The notes under the pieces: model-generated
What the model was told of the DNA's origin: nothing
Database searches by the model: none
What the model saw: the letters and a program-made list of their open reading frames with translations, nothing else
In this document: positions 28,932-37,944 of the stretch, piece by piece
How the letters are laid out: each line of letters starts with the position of its first letter
Position numbering within the stretch: position 1 is the first letter of the stretch
Source: Cryomorphaceae bacterium BACL29 MAG-121220-bin8
GTDB lineage: Bacteria; Bacteroidota; Bacteroidia; Flavobacteriales; Flavobacteriaceae
Assembly (NCBI GenBank): GCA_905182765.1
Contig: CAJJCV010000038.1
Span: 1 to 48,830, forward strand
Length of the DNA stretch: 48,830 nucleotides
Direction: 5' to 3'
Made by a program: the position numbers and the translations under genes

Positions 28932-29737
28932 TATTTGTTAATTATTTTTAAAGATTGGCCTACACTTAAATTGTTATTTTTTATTTTATTTAACTTAATA
29001 AGTTCAGAAACACTAATGTCAAGTTTTTTTGAAATTGAATATAAAGTATCACCTTTTTTAACGACATATAATGATTTAGTATCAATCTTTACTTCAACTT
29101 GTTTTTTTGATAATTTTTTTTCTCTAGACTTATTGAGTGGTTTTTTTGAACCATCCAGTTTCCAAAGCTCATACCTTTCTATAATTGAAATTAATTTGTC
29201 TGCATACTTCGGATCAGTTGCATATCCTGCTTTCTTAAGACCTTTCGCCCATTTAACATAATTTCTCTTATTTAATTTAAATAAAAAATTATATCGATCT
29301 CTAGATTCTAAAAATATAGAATGATCTCTATAAGATTTATCTGGATTTTTATACTTTCTAAAACATTCTCCTTTTGCATCGTCATCGTGATAAACTTTCT
29401 TCCCTTTCCAACCCTTATGGCATTTAATTCCAAAATGATTATTAGATTTTAATGCAAGACTACCTTTACCCGAATTAGACTCTAATATACCCTGAGCCAT
29501 TGTAATACTAGCTGGAATTCCAAATTTTTTCATTTCATCAATTGAAATTTTAGAATAAGTATTAACATACCAATGTGTTCTTTGTTCATTGGTCATTGTC
29601 TTAAAAAAACGATTAACAGATTTAACTGATTTATTTTTTATTTTTTTTGGATTATTATCACGATAAGATACTTTTTTGACGCCGCATGAGTTAAAAAAAA
29701 CAATAAAAGCTAATATTAATAATTTATAGTTTCGCAT
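28931..29737 (-). CDS. glucosaminidase (GH73) lipoprotein with C-terminal LysM
   Basis: This 268-residue protein has a lipoprotein signal ([14 protein letters not shown], Cys19), a GH73/Flg_new-type glucosaminidase domain at about residues 60-195 ([19 protein letters not shown] with the catalytic Glu, then [15 protein letters not shown] and [15 protein letters not shown]), and a C-terminal LysM ([20 protein letters not shown]). It would cut peptidoglycan glycan strands in the periplasm during wall remodelling. It overlaps the upstream ACC-deaminase-like gene by 22 bases and hemL by one, so the three genes form an operon. Confidence 0.93.
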   Translation of the reverse strand: MRNYKLLILAFIVFFNSCGVKKVSYRDNNPKKIKNKSVKSVNRFFKTMTNEQRTHWYVNTYSKISIDEMKKFGIPASITMAQGILESNSGKGSLALKSNNHFGIKCHKGWKGKKVYHDDDAKGECFRKYKNPDKSYRDHSIFLESRDRYNFLFKLNKRNYVKWAKGLKKAGYATDPKYADKLISIIERYELWKLDGSKKPLNKSREKKLSKKQVEVKIDTKSLYVVKKGDTLYSISKKLDISVSELIKLNKIKNNNLSVGQSLKIINK

Positions 29738-30636
29738 CCTTTCTTTTTAAGTAGTTCATTAATTCCAATTGAAGACTGAGTGCCTCCAGTATTTATAATT
29801 AAAATATTTTTTCCAAATCTCCATTTATTTTTATTAATCAAATCAATTATGTTAAAGATCATTTTAGCATTGTATATAGGATCTAATTTGATATTATGAC
29901 TTTTATAAAATTTATTAATGAAATTTATTAATTCGTTATTAAATTTTGCATAACCACCAAAACAACTGTCATCAAATATTTTCCAGTTATTTTTTTTTAC
30001 AAATCTATTAATTACTTCGTTTATATTACTATTATTAAGAGCAGAAAAACCTAGTATTTTTTGATTACTTAAACTAGAATTAACTAAACCAGAAAAAGTT
30101 CCACCAGAACCAACCGGTACGCAAACTACATCAAAAAATTCTTTATCATGTTCTGTTAATATCTCCTCACAACCCTTGATTCCAAAAATATTTGTTCCAC
30201 CTTCTGGAACTATGTACGAATTCTTGTATTTATTTTTTAACTCAAGAATATATTCATTTGTGTTTCGTTTTCTATAATTCTCCCTTGATATAAAATCGAA
30301 ATTCATTCCAAAATCAGAACATTTTTTTAAAGTTGAATTAAGTTTAGAATTTTTAAGTTCTTCTCCTCTGACTATTGCTAAAGTTTCAATTCTTTCAACT
30401 TTTCCTAAGTAAGCAACTGCTAATAAATGATTCGAAAAAGCACCACCAAAAGTAATTAAAATCGAATTTTTGTTTTTTTTAAATTCCTTTAAATTATACT
30501 TTAATTTACGAAATTTATTTCCTGAAATAATAGGATGAATCAAATCCTCTCTTTTCATATAAAATCTAAGGTCTTGGTTTAAATATGAAAAATCTAAAGA
30601 AATATTTTCTGTTTTAATATTGTGGAAAAAAGACAT
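29716..30636 (-). CDS. 1-aminocyclopropane-1-carboxylate deaminase / D-cysteine desulfhydrase family
   Basis: This 306-residue PLP enzyme has the fold type II TrpB-like pattern. The Schiff-base lysine lies in ISGNKFRKLKYNL, with ITFGGAFSNHLLAVAYLG (the ACCD/DCyD GGxxSNH site), PEGGTNIFGIKG and the phosphate-binding PVGSGGTFSGL. The two named activities cannot be separated by eye; the likely roles are D-cysteine breakdown or related deamination. It heads the minus-strand trio with the GH73 protein and hemL. The start is ATG at 30636. Confidence 0.9.
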   Translation of the reverse strand: MSFFHNIKTENISLDFSYLNQDLRFYMKREDLIHPIISGNKFRKLKYNLKEFKKNKNSILITFGGAFSNHLLAVAYLGKVERIETLAIVRGEELKNSKLNSTLKKCSDFGMNFDFISRENYRKRNTNEYILELKNKYKNSYIVPEGGTNIFGIKGCEEILTEHDKEFFDVVCVPVGSGGTFSGLVNSSLSNQKILGFSALNNSNINEVINRFVKKNNWKIFDDSCFGGYAKFNNELINFINKFYKSHNIKLDPIYNAKMIFNIIDLINKNKWRFGKNILIINTGGTQSSIGINELLKKKGCETINY

Positions 30637-30728
30637 TTATATGAATAAAATTATGATCTGAAATTAAATAAATATAAATTTAAATAAATTAAAGGCACAA
30701 TTTTTGTGTTATATATAAAAAACTAATT

Positions 30729-31271
30729 ATGAAAAATTTTAATTTGTTTACAATTACATTTCTTATTTCACTAATATTAGCAAGTTGTGGTTCCGTAAGA
30801 GTTGCTTCAGATTATGATTCAGAAGCTGATTTTTCGAAATATAAAACTTTCGCCTTTTATAAATCAGGTATTGATAAAGTTGAAATCTCAGATATTGATA
30901 AAAAGAGAATACTTAAATCGATACAAAGCTCATTATTAAATAAAGGATTAACTATTGATGAAAATCCTGATGTTCTAATTAATATTGCTACTAAATCCTC
31001 GGAAAATATTTACATAGATAATACTTTTTACAGCCCTTATTACACAGGTTGGTATCCTAACTATGGAAGAGGTCATAGACAAGTAGCCTATTCAACCTCT
31101 GAAGGAGCTTTATATATAGATGTAATCGATACTAAGACTAAGCAATTAATTTGGCAAGGTAAAGGAACCGGAGTTTTATCTAGTAGTAAAAAGACAAATA
31201 GAGATGTTCTTGTAAGTTCTTTTGTAACTAAAATTTTAGAAGTATATCCTCCTGAAATTGAAACTAAATAA
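30729..31271 (+). CDS. DUF4136-domain lipoprotein
   Basis: This 180-residue protein has a lipobox (ISLILASCG, Cys20) followed by the DUF4136 domain pattern: VASDYDSEADFSKYKTFAFY at the start and SEGALYIDVIDTKTKQLIWQ with a terminal helix. It is an envelope lipoprotein whose function is unknown. It is a single plus-strand gene wedged between two minus-strand genes, ending 1 base from alaS. Confidence 0.85.
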   Translation: MKNFNLFTITFLISLILASCGSVRVASDYDSEADFSKYKTFAFYKSGIDKVEISDIDKKRILKSIQSSLLNKGLTIDENPDVLINIATKSSENIYIDNTFYSPYYTGWYPNYGRGHRQVAYSTSEGALYIDVIDTKTKQLIWQGKGTGVLSSSKKTNRDVLVSSFVTKILEVYPPEIETK

Positions 31272-31272
31272 T

Positions 31273-33885
31273 TTAAAACAATTTTTTAGCTTCTAAAATT
31301 AATTTTGAAATTCCTTTGAGATTAGTCCCGCTGGCGTTTGCAAAAAATGGTTGCCCTCCACCAGATCCATCAATATACTGACTCAGGTCTTTAACAATAT
31401 TATTCGCATTTATATTTAAAGATTGAACTAGTGTTTTAGAAATATAACAGGTTAAATAAGCTTTACCTTCATTTATACATACTAGTATTAAAAACAGGTT
31501 TTCTATTTGTTTTCCTGCACCAAATGCTAAATTTTTTAATAATTCAGGGGAGCATGAAAGTTGATTACAACAAAAATTAACAGAATTCTTTTTTTCAGTC
31601 TGATTAACAATTTCGTTCAAGTAAAACTTAGATAATTCAATACTGTAATTATTAAGTTTTTTACTTAATTGTATATTTTGATTTTTAAGCTTATTAATAG
31701 CTACTAAAACATCCTTTTCATTATTTAATAAAGAATTAACTTTATCTAAAGTATTTATTTTTTCATTTAAATAATCCTTAGCAGCTGTTCCGCTTATTGC
31801 CTCTATTCTTCTAATTCCCGTTGAAATTGCTGATTCAGACTTAATAATAAAATTTTTAATTAAACTCGTGTTGTTAACGTGAGTTCCTCCACAAAGCTCA
31901 AATGAATTTCCGAATTTTACGGATCTAACTTTGTCACCATACTTTTCACCAAACAATGCAATTACTCCACTATTCAAGCATTCGTTATAATCGGCTGATC
32001 TGTTTTCTTTAAGATCTAAATGATCATTAATTTTTTTATTTACAAAATTCTGAACATTTTTAATTTGAATCTCACTTAATTTTTCAAAATGAGAGAAATC
32101 AAATCGTAAATATTTATCAGAAACCATAGAACCTTTTTGCTGAACATGACTTCCAAGAACATGTCTTAGAGCTTCATGTAACAAGTGTGTAGAAGTATGA
32201 TTACAAGAACTATTAAGCCTAGTATCTTTATCAACGAAAACAGTTATTTGCGAATTTAATGCATTTGGAAGTTGATTAGTTACATGAATTATAGTATCAT
32301 TTTCTTTAACTGTATTAATAATCTTTATAGTATAATCTTCGACTGTTTTTATATAACCAGTGTCTCCAATTTGACCACCACCCTGAGCGTAAAATGGTGT
32401 AGATTCAAAAACTAAATGAAAAACAGAATCTCCCTTTTTAGTAATCGACTCCCTATACATTGATATTTTAGTTTCAGCATATAGCTGATCGTATCCTAAA
32501 AATTTTGTTTGTTGAAAATTATCATGTAAAGATATCCACTCATGATTTTGATTATTAACAGCAGCTTTTGATCTATTTTTTTGCTCTTGCATTAAACTAT
32601 CAAATTGATTTGCATCATAATTCATGTTTTTTTCTCTTAAAATAAGAGCCGTTAAATCAACAGGAAACCCAAATGTATCATATAACTCAAAAGTATTTGA
32701 TCCGGATATAGTATCTGTTTTGTTTTTAGATATTATTTCATCGAGTTTAACAATTCCTTTATCCAAAGTTCTTAGAAAAGATTCTTCTTCTTTTTTAATA
32801 ACATTTTCAATAATATCAATTTGTAAGTTTAATTCTGGGAAAACAGAGGAAAACTGATTTGAAAGAGTCTTAACTAGTTTGAATATAAATGGTTGTTTTA
32901 AATTTAAAAACGTGTAACCATACCTAATTCCTCTTCTTAAAATCCTTCTTATAACATAGCCTGCACCATTATTGGAAGGCAGCTGACCATCTGCAATAGA
33001 AAAAACAACTGCTCTTAAATGATCAACGATAACCCGAAATGCTATATCAGATTTTTTTGCATCTCCATATTTTACATCACAGATATTTTCTAAATCCTTG
33101 ATTAAAGGAGTAAATACATCAGTATCATAATTAGATTTAACTCCTTGTAAAACCATACAAAGTCTCTCAAAGCCCATTCCAGTATCAATATGCTTTGAGG
33201 GAAGGTTTTCTAAGCTTCCATTGTTTTTTCTATTGTACTGAATAAAAACTAAATTCCAAATTTCAATAACTTCCGGATGGTCTTTATTAACCAAACCATT
33301 TCCAGGTGTAATGGATTTATCTTTTTCAGATCTTATATCTACGTGAATTTCAGAACATGGACCACAGGGTCCAACATCACCCATTTCCCAAAAATTATCT
33401 TTTTTATTACCTAAAATAATTTTGTCTTTGTCAACTATCTTAGACCAAATATCAAAAGCATCTTGATCTAAATTTGTATTATCGTCTTTAGAACCCTCAA
33501 AAATTGTAACATATAATGATTCTTTATCTATTTTATAAATATCAGTTAACAATTCCCATGCCCATATAATTGCCTCTTCTTTAAAATAATCTCCAAAACT
33601 CCAATTACCAAGCATTTCAAACATGGTATGATGGTAAGTATCAATACCTACTTCTTCTAAATCATTATGTTTTCCAGAAACTCTTAAACATTTTTGGGTA
33701 TCAGTAACTCTTTTGTTATCAATAATTGAGTTTCCTAAAAAGTTATCTTTAAATTGATTCATTCCTGCATTTGTAAACATTAATGTAGGATCGTTTTTTA
33801 TAACCATAGGAGCAGATTTAACCACTTTATGATTTTTATTTTTGAAAAAATCGATAAACGTAGAACGAACTTTATTAGAATTCAT
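31273..33885 (-). CDS. alaS: alanyl-tRNA synthetase
   Basis: This 870-residue protein is the full-length enzyme. The N-terminal catalytic domain begins RSTFIDFFKNKNHKVVKSAP and has class II motif 2 (HTMFEMLGNWSFGDYFKEEA) and motif 3 regions. The editing domain carries HTSTHLLHEALRHVLG (HxxxH) and SFELCGGTHVNNTS (Cys and His). The C-terminal part holds coiled-coil heptads and the DGSGGGQPFFANASG C-Ala block. Editing and charging functions both appear intact. Upstream of it is the divergent M23 peptidase gene. Confidence 0.97.
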   Translation of the reverse strand: MNSNKVRSTFIDFFKNKNHKVVKSAPMVIKNDPTLMFTNAGMNQFKDNFLGNSIIDNKRVTDTQKCLRVSGKHNDLEEVGIDTYHHTMFEMLGNWSFGDYFKEEAIIWAWELLTDIYKIDKESLYVTIFEGSKDDNTNLDQDAFDIWSKIVDKDKIILGNKKDNFWEMGDVGPCGPCSEIHVDIRSEKDKSITPGNGLVNKDHPEVIEIWNLVFIQYNRKNNGSLENLPSKHIDTGMGFERLCMVLQGVKSNYDTDVFTPLIKDLENICDVKYGDAKKSDIAFRVIVDHLRAVVFSIADGQLPSNNGAGYVIRRILRRGIRYGYTFLNLKQPFIFKLVKTLSNQFSSVFPELNLQIDIIENVIKKEEESFLRTLDKGIVKLDEIISKNKTDTISGSNTFELYDTFGFPVDLTALILREKNMNYDANQFDSLMQEQKNRSKAAVNNQNHEWISLHDNFQQTKFLGYDQLYAETKISMYRESITKKGDSVFHLVFESTPFYAQGGGQIGDTGYIKTVEDYTIKIINTVKENDTIIHVTNQLPNALNSQITVFVDKDTRLNSSCNHTSTHLLHEALRHVLGSHVQQKGSMVSDKYLRFDFSHFEKLSEIQIKNVQNFVNKKINDHLDLKENRSADYNECLNSGVIALFGEKYGDKVRSVKFGNSFELCGGTHVNNTSLIKNFIIKSESAISTGIRRIEAISGTAAKDYLNEKINTLDKVNSLLNNEKDVLVAINKLKNQNIQLSKKLNNYSIELSKFYLNEIVNQTEKKNSVNFCCNQLSCSPELLKNLAFGAGKQIENLFLILVCINEGKAYLTCYISKTLVQSLNINANNIVKDLSQYIDGSGGGQPFFANASGTNLKGISKLILEAKKLF

Positions 33886-33984
33886 TAAATATTAAATTAG
33901 TAATAGATATTAAAAAAAACAATTTTATATATTTACTTATATTATGTAAAGTAATTTAAGCGTAAAATTAGTATATTTTAATTA

Positions 33985-34962
33985 ATGTTTAAGACCAAAT
34001 ATTATTACGACACAAAAACACTTTCTTACAGAAAGATTAAAGTAAGTAAAGGAGTTCAGTTAAGAAATATTTTAACTTTTTTAATTGCTTCTTCATTCTT
34101 TGGAATTATAGCTTTATTAACTCTGCTTAAATCTCCTTTGATTAATACACCTACAGAACTTTCACAAGCAAGAGAAATCTCAAATTATAAATTTCAATTT
34201 GAGTTGATGAACAAAAAACTAAATCAACTCAACATTGTACTTAACGAAATTGAACAAAGAGACAATAATATTTACAGAGTATTATTTGAAACAAACCCAA
34301 TTCCTAGTGAAGTTAGAAAAGCTGGATTTGGTGGTGTTAATAGGTATGAAGATTTAGAAGGTTTTGATAATTCTAAATTAGTAATTGAAACAACTAAAAA
34401 AATTGAAATACTTACAAAACAAATTGTTATTCAATCAAAATCTCTTGATGAAATAGAAAGGTTAGCTAGTGAAAAAGAAAAGCTTATGTCTGCAATTCCA
34501 TCAATTATGCCAGTTAAAAAAAGTGATTTAACAAGAATGGCCTCGGGATTTGGTTACAGAACAGATCCATTTAATAAATCAAGAAAAATGCATTCAGGAA
34601 TGGATTTTACCGCCCCCAGAAATACTCCTGTTTACGCAGCTAGCGATGGTAGAATCCTAAGAGCTGATTCTAGATCATCTGGATATGGAAAACATATTAG
34701 AATTGACCACGGTTTTGGCTATGTAACTCTATATGCTCATCTAAACAAGTATAATGTAAAAAGGGGTCAAAAAGTAAAAAAAGGAGATGTTATTGGCTAT
34801 GTAGGTAGTACTGGTAGATCACAAGCGCCTCACCTACATTATGAAGTTCAAATTGATAAAAAAAGAGTTAATCCAATTAATTTTTATCTTGGAAATCTTA
34901 CTCCAGATGAATTTGACGAACTGCTTAGTTTAGCTAATCAAGAAAATCAATCTCTAGATTAA
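33985..34962 (+). CDS. M23-family metallopeptidase, membrane-anchored
   Basis: This 325-residue protein has one N-terminal transmembrane helix at about residues 26-48 (ILTFLIASSFFGIIALLTLL), a coiled coil (residues ~58-170), and a C-terminal LytM/M23 peptidase domain. The zinc ligands are visible in RKMHSGMDFTAPRNTP (His and Asp) and APHLHYEVQIDK (HxH). It is probably an endopeptidase of peptidoglycan cross-links, or a regulator of one, with its active domain in the periplasm. Its stop (TAATG) overlaps the start of the MerR gene. Confidence 0.92.
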   Translation: MFKTKYYYDTKTLSYRKIKVSKGVQLRNILTFLIASSFFGIIALLTLLKSPLINTPTELSQAREISNYKFQFELMNKKLNQLNIVLNEIEQRDNNIYRVLFETNPIPSEVRKAGFGGVNRYEDLEGFDNSKLVIETTKKIEILTKQIVIQSKSLDEIERLASEKEKLMSAIPSIMPVKKSDLTRMASGFGYRTDPFNKSRKMHSGMDFTAPRNTPVYAASDGRILRADSRSSGYGKHIRIDHGFGYVTLYAHLNKYNVKRGQKVKKGDVIGYVGSTGRSQAPHLHYEVQIDKKRVNPINFYLGNLTPDEFDELLSLANQENQSLD

Positions 34963-35279
34963 TGCATGTTAATTTACCTCAAAAATTATATTATAGTATA
35001 GGAGAAGTTTCTAAAGCGTTTAATGTTAATGCATCACTTATTAGATTTTGGGAAAAAGAATTTCAAGAATTAAATCCAAAAAAAAACAACAAAGGAACCA
35101 GAAGATATTCATCAATAGATATTGAAAAACTTCAAATAATACACCACTTAGTAAAAGAAAAAGGATATACCCTTGATGGAGCTAGAGATCAATTAAAAAC
35201 ATTAAATAAAAATTTTGAAGTGATTAAAAAATTAGAAAAAATAAAAACAAGTTTATTAAATATCAAAAACGAGCTTTAA
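34962..35279 (+). CDS. MerR-family transcriptional regulator
   Basis: This 105-residue protein is a MerR winged helix. The HTH is KLYYSIGEVSKAFNVNASLI (residues ~8-27), then RFWEKEFQELNPKKN, the wing GTRRYSSIDIEKLQIIHHLV and a short C-terminal helix for dimerisation. It has no effector domain and no cysteines. It is coupled to the M23 peptidase, as in many flavobacteria, so it may relate to the cell wall, but its targets are unknown. It abuts convergent der with no gap. Confidence 0.88.
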   Translation: MHVNLPQKLYYSIGEVSKAFNVNASLIRFWEKEFQELNPKKNNKGTRRYSSIDIEKLQIIHHLVKEKGYTLDGARDQLKTLNKNFEVIKKLEKIKTSLLNIKNEL

Positions 35280-36584
35280 TTATTTTTTTCTAAAGAATAT
35301 TCTAATAGGCACTCCATTAAAATCATAAATCTCTCTTATTTTATTTTCTAAAAACCTTTTGTAAGGATCCTTAATGTATTGAGGAAGGTTACAGAAAAAT
35401 GCAAATTGAGGGAATGAAGAAGGGAGTTGAGTACAAAATTTAATTTTAACATACTTTCCTTTATACGCTGGTGGAGGCGTTTTTTCAATTATTGGAAGTA
35501 GGCATTCATTAAATTTTCTAGTAACGATTTTTTTTGATCTAGTTTTAAAGACTTCCATGGCAGTTTCAATAGCTTTGAAAATTCTTTGTTTTGTTAAACT
35601 AGATATGAATATAATTGGGACATCTGTAAAAGGCTCTAGTTCTTTTCTAATTTGCTCTTCGAAGAGTTTTATTGTATTTGTTTTTTTATCAACTAGATCC
35701 CATTTATTGACTAAAATCACAATCCCTTTATTATTTCTTTCAGCTAACCAAAAAATATTTTTCACTTGACTATCAAAAGATCTAGTAGCATCAAAAATTA
35801 TTAAACACACATCAGCATTTTCTATAGTTCTAATAGATCTAACAACTGAGTAAAATTCAACATCATCATTTATTTTAGATTTTTTTCTAATGCCAGCAGT
35901 GTCAATTAATTTAAAATCAAAGCCAAAACGATTAAAATGTGTGTCAATACTATCACGTGTTGTTCCAGCTAAATCCTTAACTACATAACGATCTATTCCA
36001 AGCAAAGCATTAATAAATGAAGACTTACCAGAATTAGGGCGACCAACTACAGCAAATCCTGGAATTTGATCATTTTCTATTACTGAATCTTCTGGCATTA
36101 ATGAAACTAATGAATCTAGTAATTCTCCTGTTCCTCCTCCATTAATCGAACTTATATTGAAGATTTTTTCAAAACCAAGTGAATGAAATTCAGTAGATTC
36201 TAATTGTCTTTTAGAATTATCTACTTTATTTACAGCAAGTAATACATCTTTACTGGATTTATGTAATAATCTTGAAATTTCACTATCCATAGAACTAATA
36301 CCTGTTTCAACATCAACAACAAAAACAACAATATCTGCTTCTTCAATAGCTATCATCACTTGAGCATTAATTTCTTTTTCAAAATTATCGTCTCCGCCTA
36401 GCATAAAACCTCCAGTATCGATAACAGTAAAATCCTTTCCGTTCCAAAATGAATAACCGTAGTGTCGATCTCTTGTTACACCACTTTGAGAATCAACAAT
36501 TGCATCTCTTTTTTGTATTAGTCTGTTAAAAAATGTTGACTTCCCGACATTTGGTCTTCCAACAATAGCTACAATAGAACTCAT
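35280..36584 (-). CDS. der: ribosome-assembly GTPase Der (EngA)
   Basis: This 434-residue protein has two consecutive GTPase domains. G1 of the first is VGRPNVGKSTFFNRL at about residue 8, with DTGGF (G3) and NKVD (G4). G1 of the second is VGRPNSGKSSFINALLG, with DTAGIRKK and NKWDLVD. A C-terminal KH-like domain follows (residues ~350-434). It acts in 50S subunit assembly. It is 50 bases downstream of era on the same strand, a common pairing. The start is ATG at 36584. Confidence 0.97.
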   Translation of the reverse strand: MSSIVAIVGRPNVGKSTFFNRLIQKRDAIVDSQSGVTRDRHYGYSFWNGKDFTVIDTGGFMLGGDDNFEKEINAQVMIAIEEADIVVFVVDVETGISSMDSEISRLLHKSSKDVLLAVNKVDNSKRQLESTEFHSLGFEKIFNISSINGGGTGELLDSLVSLMPEDSVIENDQIPGFAVVGRPNSGKSSFINALLGIDRYVVKDLAGTTRDSIDTHFNRFGFDFKLIDTAGIRKKSKINDDVEFYSVVRSIRTIENADVCLIIFDATRSFDSQVKNIFWLAERNNKGIVILVNKWDLVDKKTNTIKLFEEQIRKELEPFTDVPIIFISSLTKQRIFKAIETAMEVFKTRSKKIVTRKFNECLLPIIEKTPPPAYKGKYVKIKFCTQLPSSFPQFAFFCNLPQYIKDPYKRFLENKIREIYDFNGVPIRIFFRKK

Positions 36585-36634
36585 TATGAATTTTTTAAAA
36601 GGTGTACAAAACTAAACTTTTATTTTAATAAAAA

Positions 36635-37522
36635 TTATTTTTGATGATATCCGAATTTCTTAAGTTGATTCTCGTCAGAACGCCAGTTTTTATTAACCTT
36701 AACCTGAAGGTCTAGAAATATCTTTATATTGAAAAATTTTTCAATATCAATCCTGGCTTGAGTACCAACTTTTTTTATAGCAGCACCTTTATGACCAATT
36801 ATAATTCCTTTTTGGGAATCTCTTTCTACAATAATAATAGATCTGATCTTAATAATAGTTTCCTCTTCAAAGAAATCTTCAGTAACAACTTCAACAGAGT
36901 AAGGAATTTCTTTTTTAAAATTTAATAATATTTTTTCTCTAATTATCTCATTTACAAAAAAACGTTCACTCTTGTCGGTTAGTTGATCTTTAGGAAAATA
37001 AGGGGGTGATTCGGGACTTAATTCAACTAATCTATCTAATAATTTATCAATATTAAATGATTCTTTTACTGAAATTGGCCAAATCTCAGCATTTGGAACT
37101 TTGTTTTTCCAAAAATCTAACTCGAAATCTAGTTTTTCTTGGTCAATTAAATCAATTTTATTAATAATAATTAAAAGAGGAACTTTAATATTTACAATCT
37201 TATTAAATAAAGAATCGTCTTTTAAGTTATGATCTCTATACTCAACCATATATAAAAGGATGTCAGCATCTTCTGTGGCAGGCAATACAAAATCCATCAT
37301 AGACTTATGAAGTTTATGAGCTGGTTTAATTATACCTGGCGTGTCAGAAATTACTAGCTGAAAATCATCATTGTTAATAAGAGCCAAAATCCTATGTCTT
37401 GTAGTTTGCGCCTTTGAGGTGATTATAGATAACTTTTGACCTAACAAGAAATTAGTTAAGGAAGATTTACCAACGTTTGGATTACCTATAATATTTACAA
37501 AACTAGATTTATGCATACACAT
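36635..37522 (-). CDS. era: GTPase Era
   Basis: This 295-residue protein matures 16S rRNA and assembles the 30S subunit. The GTPase domain has IIGNPNVGKSSLTNFLLGQK (G1), TTRHRIL (switch I), DTPGIIKP (G3) and INKIDLID (G4). The C-terminal KH RNA-binding domain has GIIIGHKGAAIKKVGTQARI. The ATG at 37522 and a second in-frame ATG two codons later (37516) cannot be separated; I keep the longer one. It heads the era-der unit and lies next to the 422-base non-coding stretch. Confidence 0.96.
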   Translation of the reverse strand: MCMHKSSFVNIIGNPNVGKSSLTNFLLGQKLSIITSKAQTTRHRILALINNDDFQLVISDTPGIIKPAHKLHKSMMDFVLPATEDADILLYMVEYRDHNLKDDSLFNKIVNIKVPLLIIINKIDLIDQEKLDFELDFWKNKVPNAEIWPISVKESFNIDKLLDRLVELSPESPPYFPKDQLTDKSERFFVNEIIREKILLNFKKEIPYSVEVVTEDFFEEETIIKIRSIIIVERDSQKGIIIGHKGAAIKKVGTQARIDIEKFFNIKIFLDLQVKVNKNWRSDENQLKKFGYHQK

Positions 37523-37944
37523 GCGAATTTAAGATTGTTAATTAAGATTTAGAAGATTTTGCATAAAAATTAAATAATTTTTGAACAAAGCACAACATAA
37601 ACACCTTTACACTTAACAATTCACAAGTAATCTAAGAAAAAATTGTGAGAAGATGAATATAAGAGTAAAACGTGTTTTATATGTACAATAAAAAGAATAA
37701 TTTACCTATACAACACTTAAACATTTAAAATTATTAAAACAACACATATTAAACTAAAAAAAAAATTTCAGGTTAAAACAAAACATTTAATACTAAAAAA
37801 ACGGTTTTAATAAATGTAAAGGTTTTATAAACAAAATATAAAAATAATACGCCTATTTTTAAGATATAGTTCCTCAATAAAATAATATCGTGTTTAGGTT
37901 TGTAAACTAATAATTATTTGAGAAATACTGTTTTAAAATAAAAT
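37523..37944 (+). other. 422-base intergenic region ahead of the glucan operon
   Basis: No gene is seen on either strand. It serves as leader for both era (minus) and the glucan operon (plus). It is A/T rich with short repeats. AAACATTTAA occurs twice (37719-37728 and 37781-37790), GGTTTTA occurs twice (37803 and 37821), and there is one promoter-like motif with an inverted repeat at 37892-37907. Confidence 0.7.
37892..37907 (+). promoter_or_regulatory. promoter-like element with overlapping inverted repeat
   Basis: TAGGTTTG at 37895-37902 matches the Bacteroidota -7 TAnnTTTG. The perfect inverted repeat GTTTA-N6-TAAAC (37892-37907) overlaps it, the usual placing for a repressor or activator site. 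The operon start codon is 38 bases beyond the repeat. No -33 TTTG is clear. Confidence 0.35.

Noticed and set aside
37615-37655. TCACAA ... TTGTGA inverted pair in the operon leader
   Set aside because: The arms are only six bases with a long spacer and no U-tract, so neither a terminator nor an operator is supported.
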